Assembly: GCA_937944175.1 (NCBI GenBank)
Contig: CALDZW010000012.1
Location: forward strand, 1-9,544
Reading direction: 5' to 3'
Origin: an uncultured Candidatus Altimarinota bacterium
GTDB lineage: Bacteria > Patescibacteriota > Gracilibacteria > BD1-5 > UBA6164
DNA length: 9,544 bases
Part shown: piece after piece, positions 8,738-9,544 of the stretch
Layout of the letters: each line of letters starts with the position of its first letter
How positions within the stretch are numbered: position 1 is the first letter of the stretch
Position numbers and translations under genes: made by a program
The notes under the pieces: model-generated
Database searches by the model: none
What the model saw: only the letters and a program-made list of their open reading frames with translations
What the model was told of the DNA's origin: nothing

Positions 8738-9193
8738 TTAGAATGGAATATCCTCTATAGAGATCTCTTCTTCTGGTTTAGGAGTCGTCTTTTTTACTGC
8801 AGGAGTTGGATTATTCATTTCAGTAGGCTCACTTTTCATTGGCATTCCTCATCCTCAATTGTCATCTTTTCTTGAGAGCATAATAAGATTTTCTCATACT
8901 ATTTCAGTTCTGTATCTTTTGCTCCCATCTTGAGCTTCCCAATTTCTTGTTTGCAGTCTTCATTCAAGAAAAACTTTCTGTCCTTTTTTTACATATTGCC
9001 CTGCAATTTCAGCAAGTTTTCCCCAGAGAACAACATTATGAAATTCTGTTTGTTCTTGTCTATTTCATTGTCAATCAGTCCATGATCTGTTAGTGGCTAC
9101 AGAAAAACTCGTAACATTTTGTCAGTTGGGAGTTTGTTTAAGCTCAATATCTTGAGTCACATTTCCAATTACTTGTGCCTTATTTAAGTCCAT
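8738..9193 (-). CDS. ssb: Single-stranded DNA-binding protein
   Basis: A 151-residue protein. The OB-fold covers about 1-107: MDLNKAQVIGNV at the start, TSFSVATNRSW, TEFHNVVLWGKLAEIAGQYV and KKGQKVFLEGRLQTRNWE, all canonical SSB blocks with the aromatic residues for stacking on DNA bases (for example Trp38, Trp57, Trp85). A short Gly/Pro/Thr-rich linker follows. It ends in the acidic tail ISIEDIPF, which in known SSBs docks repair and replication enzymes. It coats single-stranded DNA in replication, recombination and repair. Eight glycines, including Gly78 in LEGRL, are written TGA. The gene stands alone, with its own terminator downstream and inverted repeats upstream, so it is probably monocistronic. 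Confidence 0.97.
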
Positions 9194-9197
9194 ACTA

Positions 9198-9260
9198 AAA
9201 ACGGTTAATTATATAAAGGTTGTTTTACGGCGAATTGTTGTTTGCTTGTAAAACCGTTTT
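9198..9260 (-). promoter_or_regulatory. Inverted repeats and candidate -10 box upstream of ssb
   Basis: AAAACGGTT (9198-9206) pairs with AACCGTTTT (9252-9260). Nested within, GTTTTAC (9222-9228) pairs with GTAAAAC (9248-9254). The right-hand element is itself an 11-base near-palindrome, AAAACCGTTTT (9250-9260). A minus-strand TATAAT (9208-9213) lies between the arms, 15 bases before the ssb ATG, which would leave a very short leader. A second option is TATACT at 9293-9298, which would put all repeats in the leader RNA. Operator or RNA hairpin are both possible. Confidence 0.4.
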
Positions 9261-9389
9261 GTGTGTGCAAAAAATATTTTCTACACAAACTTAGTATAAT
9301 AAAAAAATAAATATTTCAAATTTTTATATAGTTTGTATATATTTAATATTTTAAATAAATAAAATGAACAAATTGTCTACAAGTTTTTC

Positions 9390-9419
9390 TTGCCAATATA
9401 TTTCTTAATATGGTACTAT
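9390..9419 (+). promoter_or_regulatory. Candidate promoter of the gene starting at 9461
   Basis: TTGCCA (9390-9395), an 18-base spacer, then TACTAT (9414-9419). Transcription would start about 35 bases ahead of the ATG at 9461. No Shine-Dalgarno is present in the predicted leader. Confidence 0.4.
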
Positions 9420-9460
9420 ATTGTAGTAAATAATTTATTTTACTTATTTTTTTATACAAT

Positions 9461-9544
9461 ATGAAAAAGATACCAAAGAGATCTACTCATCTATTGAGTA
9501 GAAATATGTTAAGTACAGCAGCAGTTATTGCTCTTATGTGAGCA
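9461..9544 (+). CDS. N terminus of an exported or membrane protein (runs off the window)
   Basis: Twenty-eight codons are visible, starting MKKIPKRSTHLLSRN and continuing into the hydrophobic MLSTAAVIALMGA, where the penultimate Gly is a TGA codon. A basic N terminus followed by a hydrophobic stretch suggests a signal peptide or membrane anchor. The gene is divergent from ssb, and the upstream region has a plausible promoter. Family cannot be told from this fragment. Confidence 0.6.

Noticed and set aside
9364..9408. Small ORF starting at the ATG at 9364
   Set aside because: Only 14 codons before TAA, overlaps the likely promoter of the gene at 9461, and has no supporting signal.

Overview
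The window comes from a bacterium that reads UGA as glycine (translation table 25), the code of the candidate phyla Absconditabacteria (SR1) and Gracilibacteria. With the standard code every gene here breaks into short fragments. With UGA as Gly, eight long uninterrupted frames appear, all ending in TAA or TAG, plus the start of a ninth. UGA falls where the families need glycine: both glycines of the MoxR P-loop and the DDMG and LGDN motifs of the sulfatase. The DNA is strongly AT-rich. None of the nine starts has a recognisable Shine-Dalgarno sequence. Phylum assignment beyond 'a table 25 lineage' is inference.

Layout. Positions 26-2353 (+) encode one 775-residue secreted protein joining a Cys-type sulfatase to a C-terminal YHYH domain. 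It converges on a six-gene minus-strand cluster at 2379-8493, and the two sides share a bidirectional terminator at 2362-2396 that contains the last stop codon of the cluster. In transcription order the cluster is moxR (AAA+ ATPase), a DUF58 protein, a BatD-like membrane protein, BatA and BatB (both von Willebrand A domain proteins), and a BatC-like TPR protein with a very long charged low-complexity tail. Upstream, and separated by its own terminator, is ssb (8738-9193, -). A divergent gene starting at 9461 (+) with a secretion-signal-like N terminus runs off the window.

How the genes fit together. The cluster is a MoxR/Bat ('Bacteroides aerotolerance') locus. In other bacteria such loci pair a cytoplasmic MoxR ATPase and a DUF58 protein with membrane-anchored VWA, TPR and BatD proteins, probably as a chaperone or assembly complex at the envelope; the true substrate is not settled. 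The first five genes are separated by only 2 to 9 bases, so they are almost certainly co-transcribed. The batC-like gene follows after an 82-base gap holding a small GC-rich palindrome. The sulfatase-YHYH protein and ssb are neighbours with no evident functional tie to the Bat genes.

No tRNA, rRNA, CRISPR array, transposase or phage gene was seen. No gap between genes exceeds 300 bases; the two larger ones (8494-8737 and 9194-9460) hold candidate promoters, a terminator and inverted repeats.
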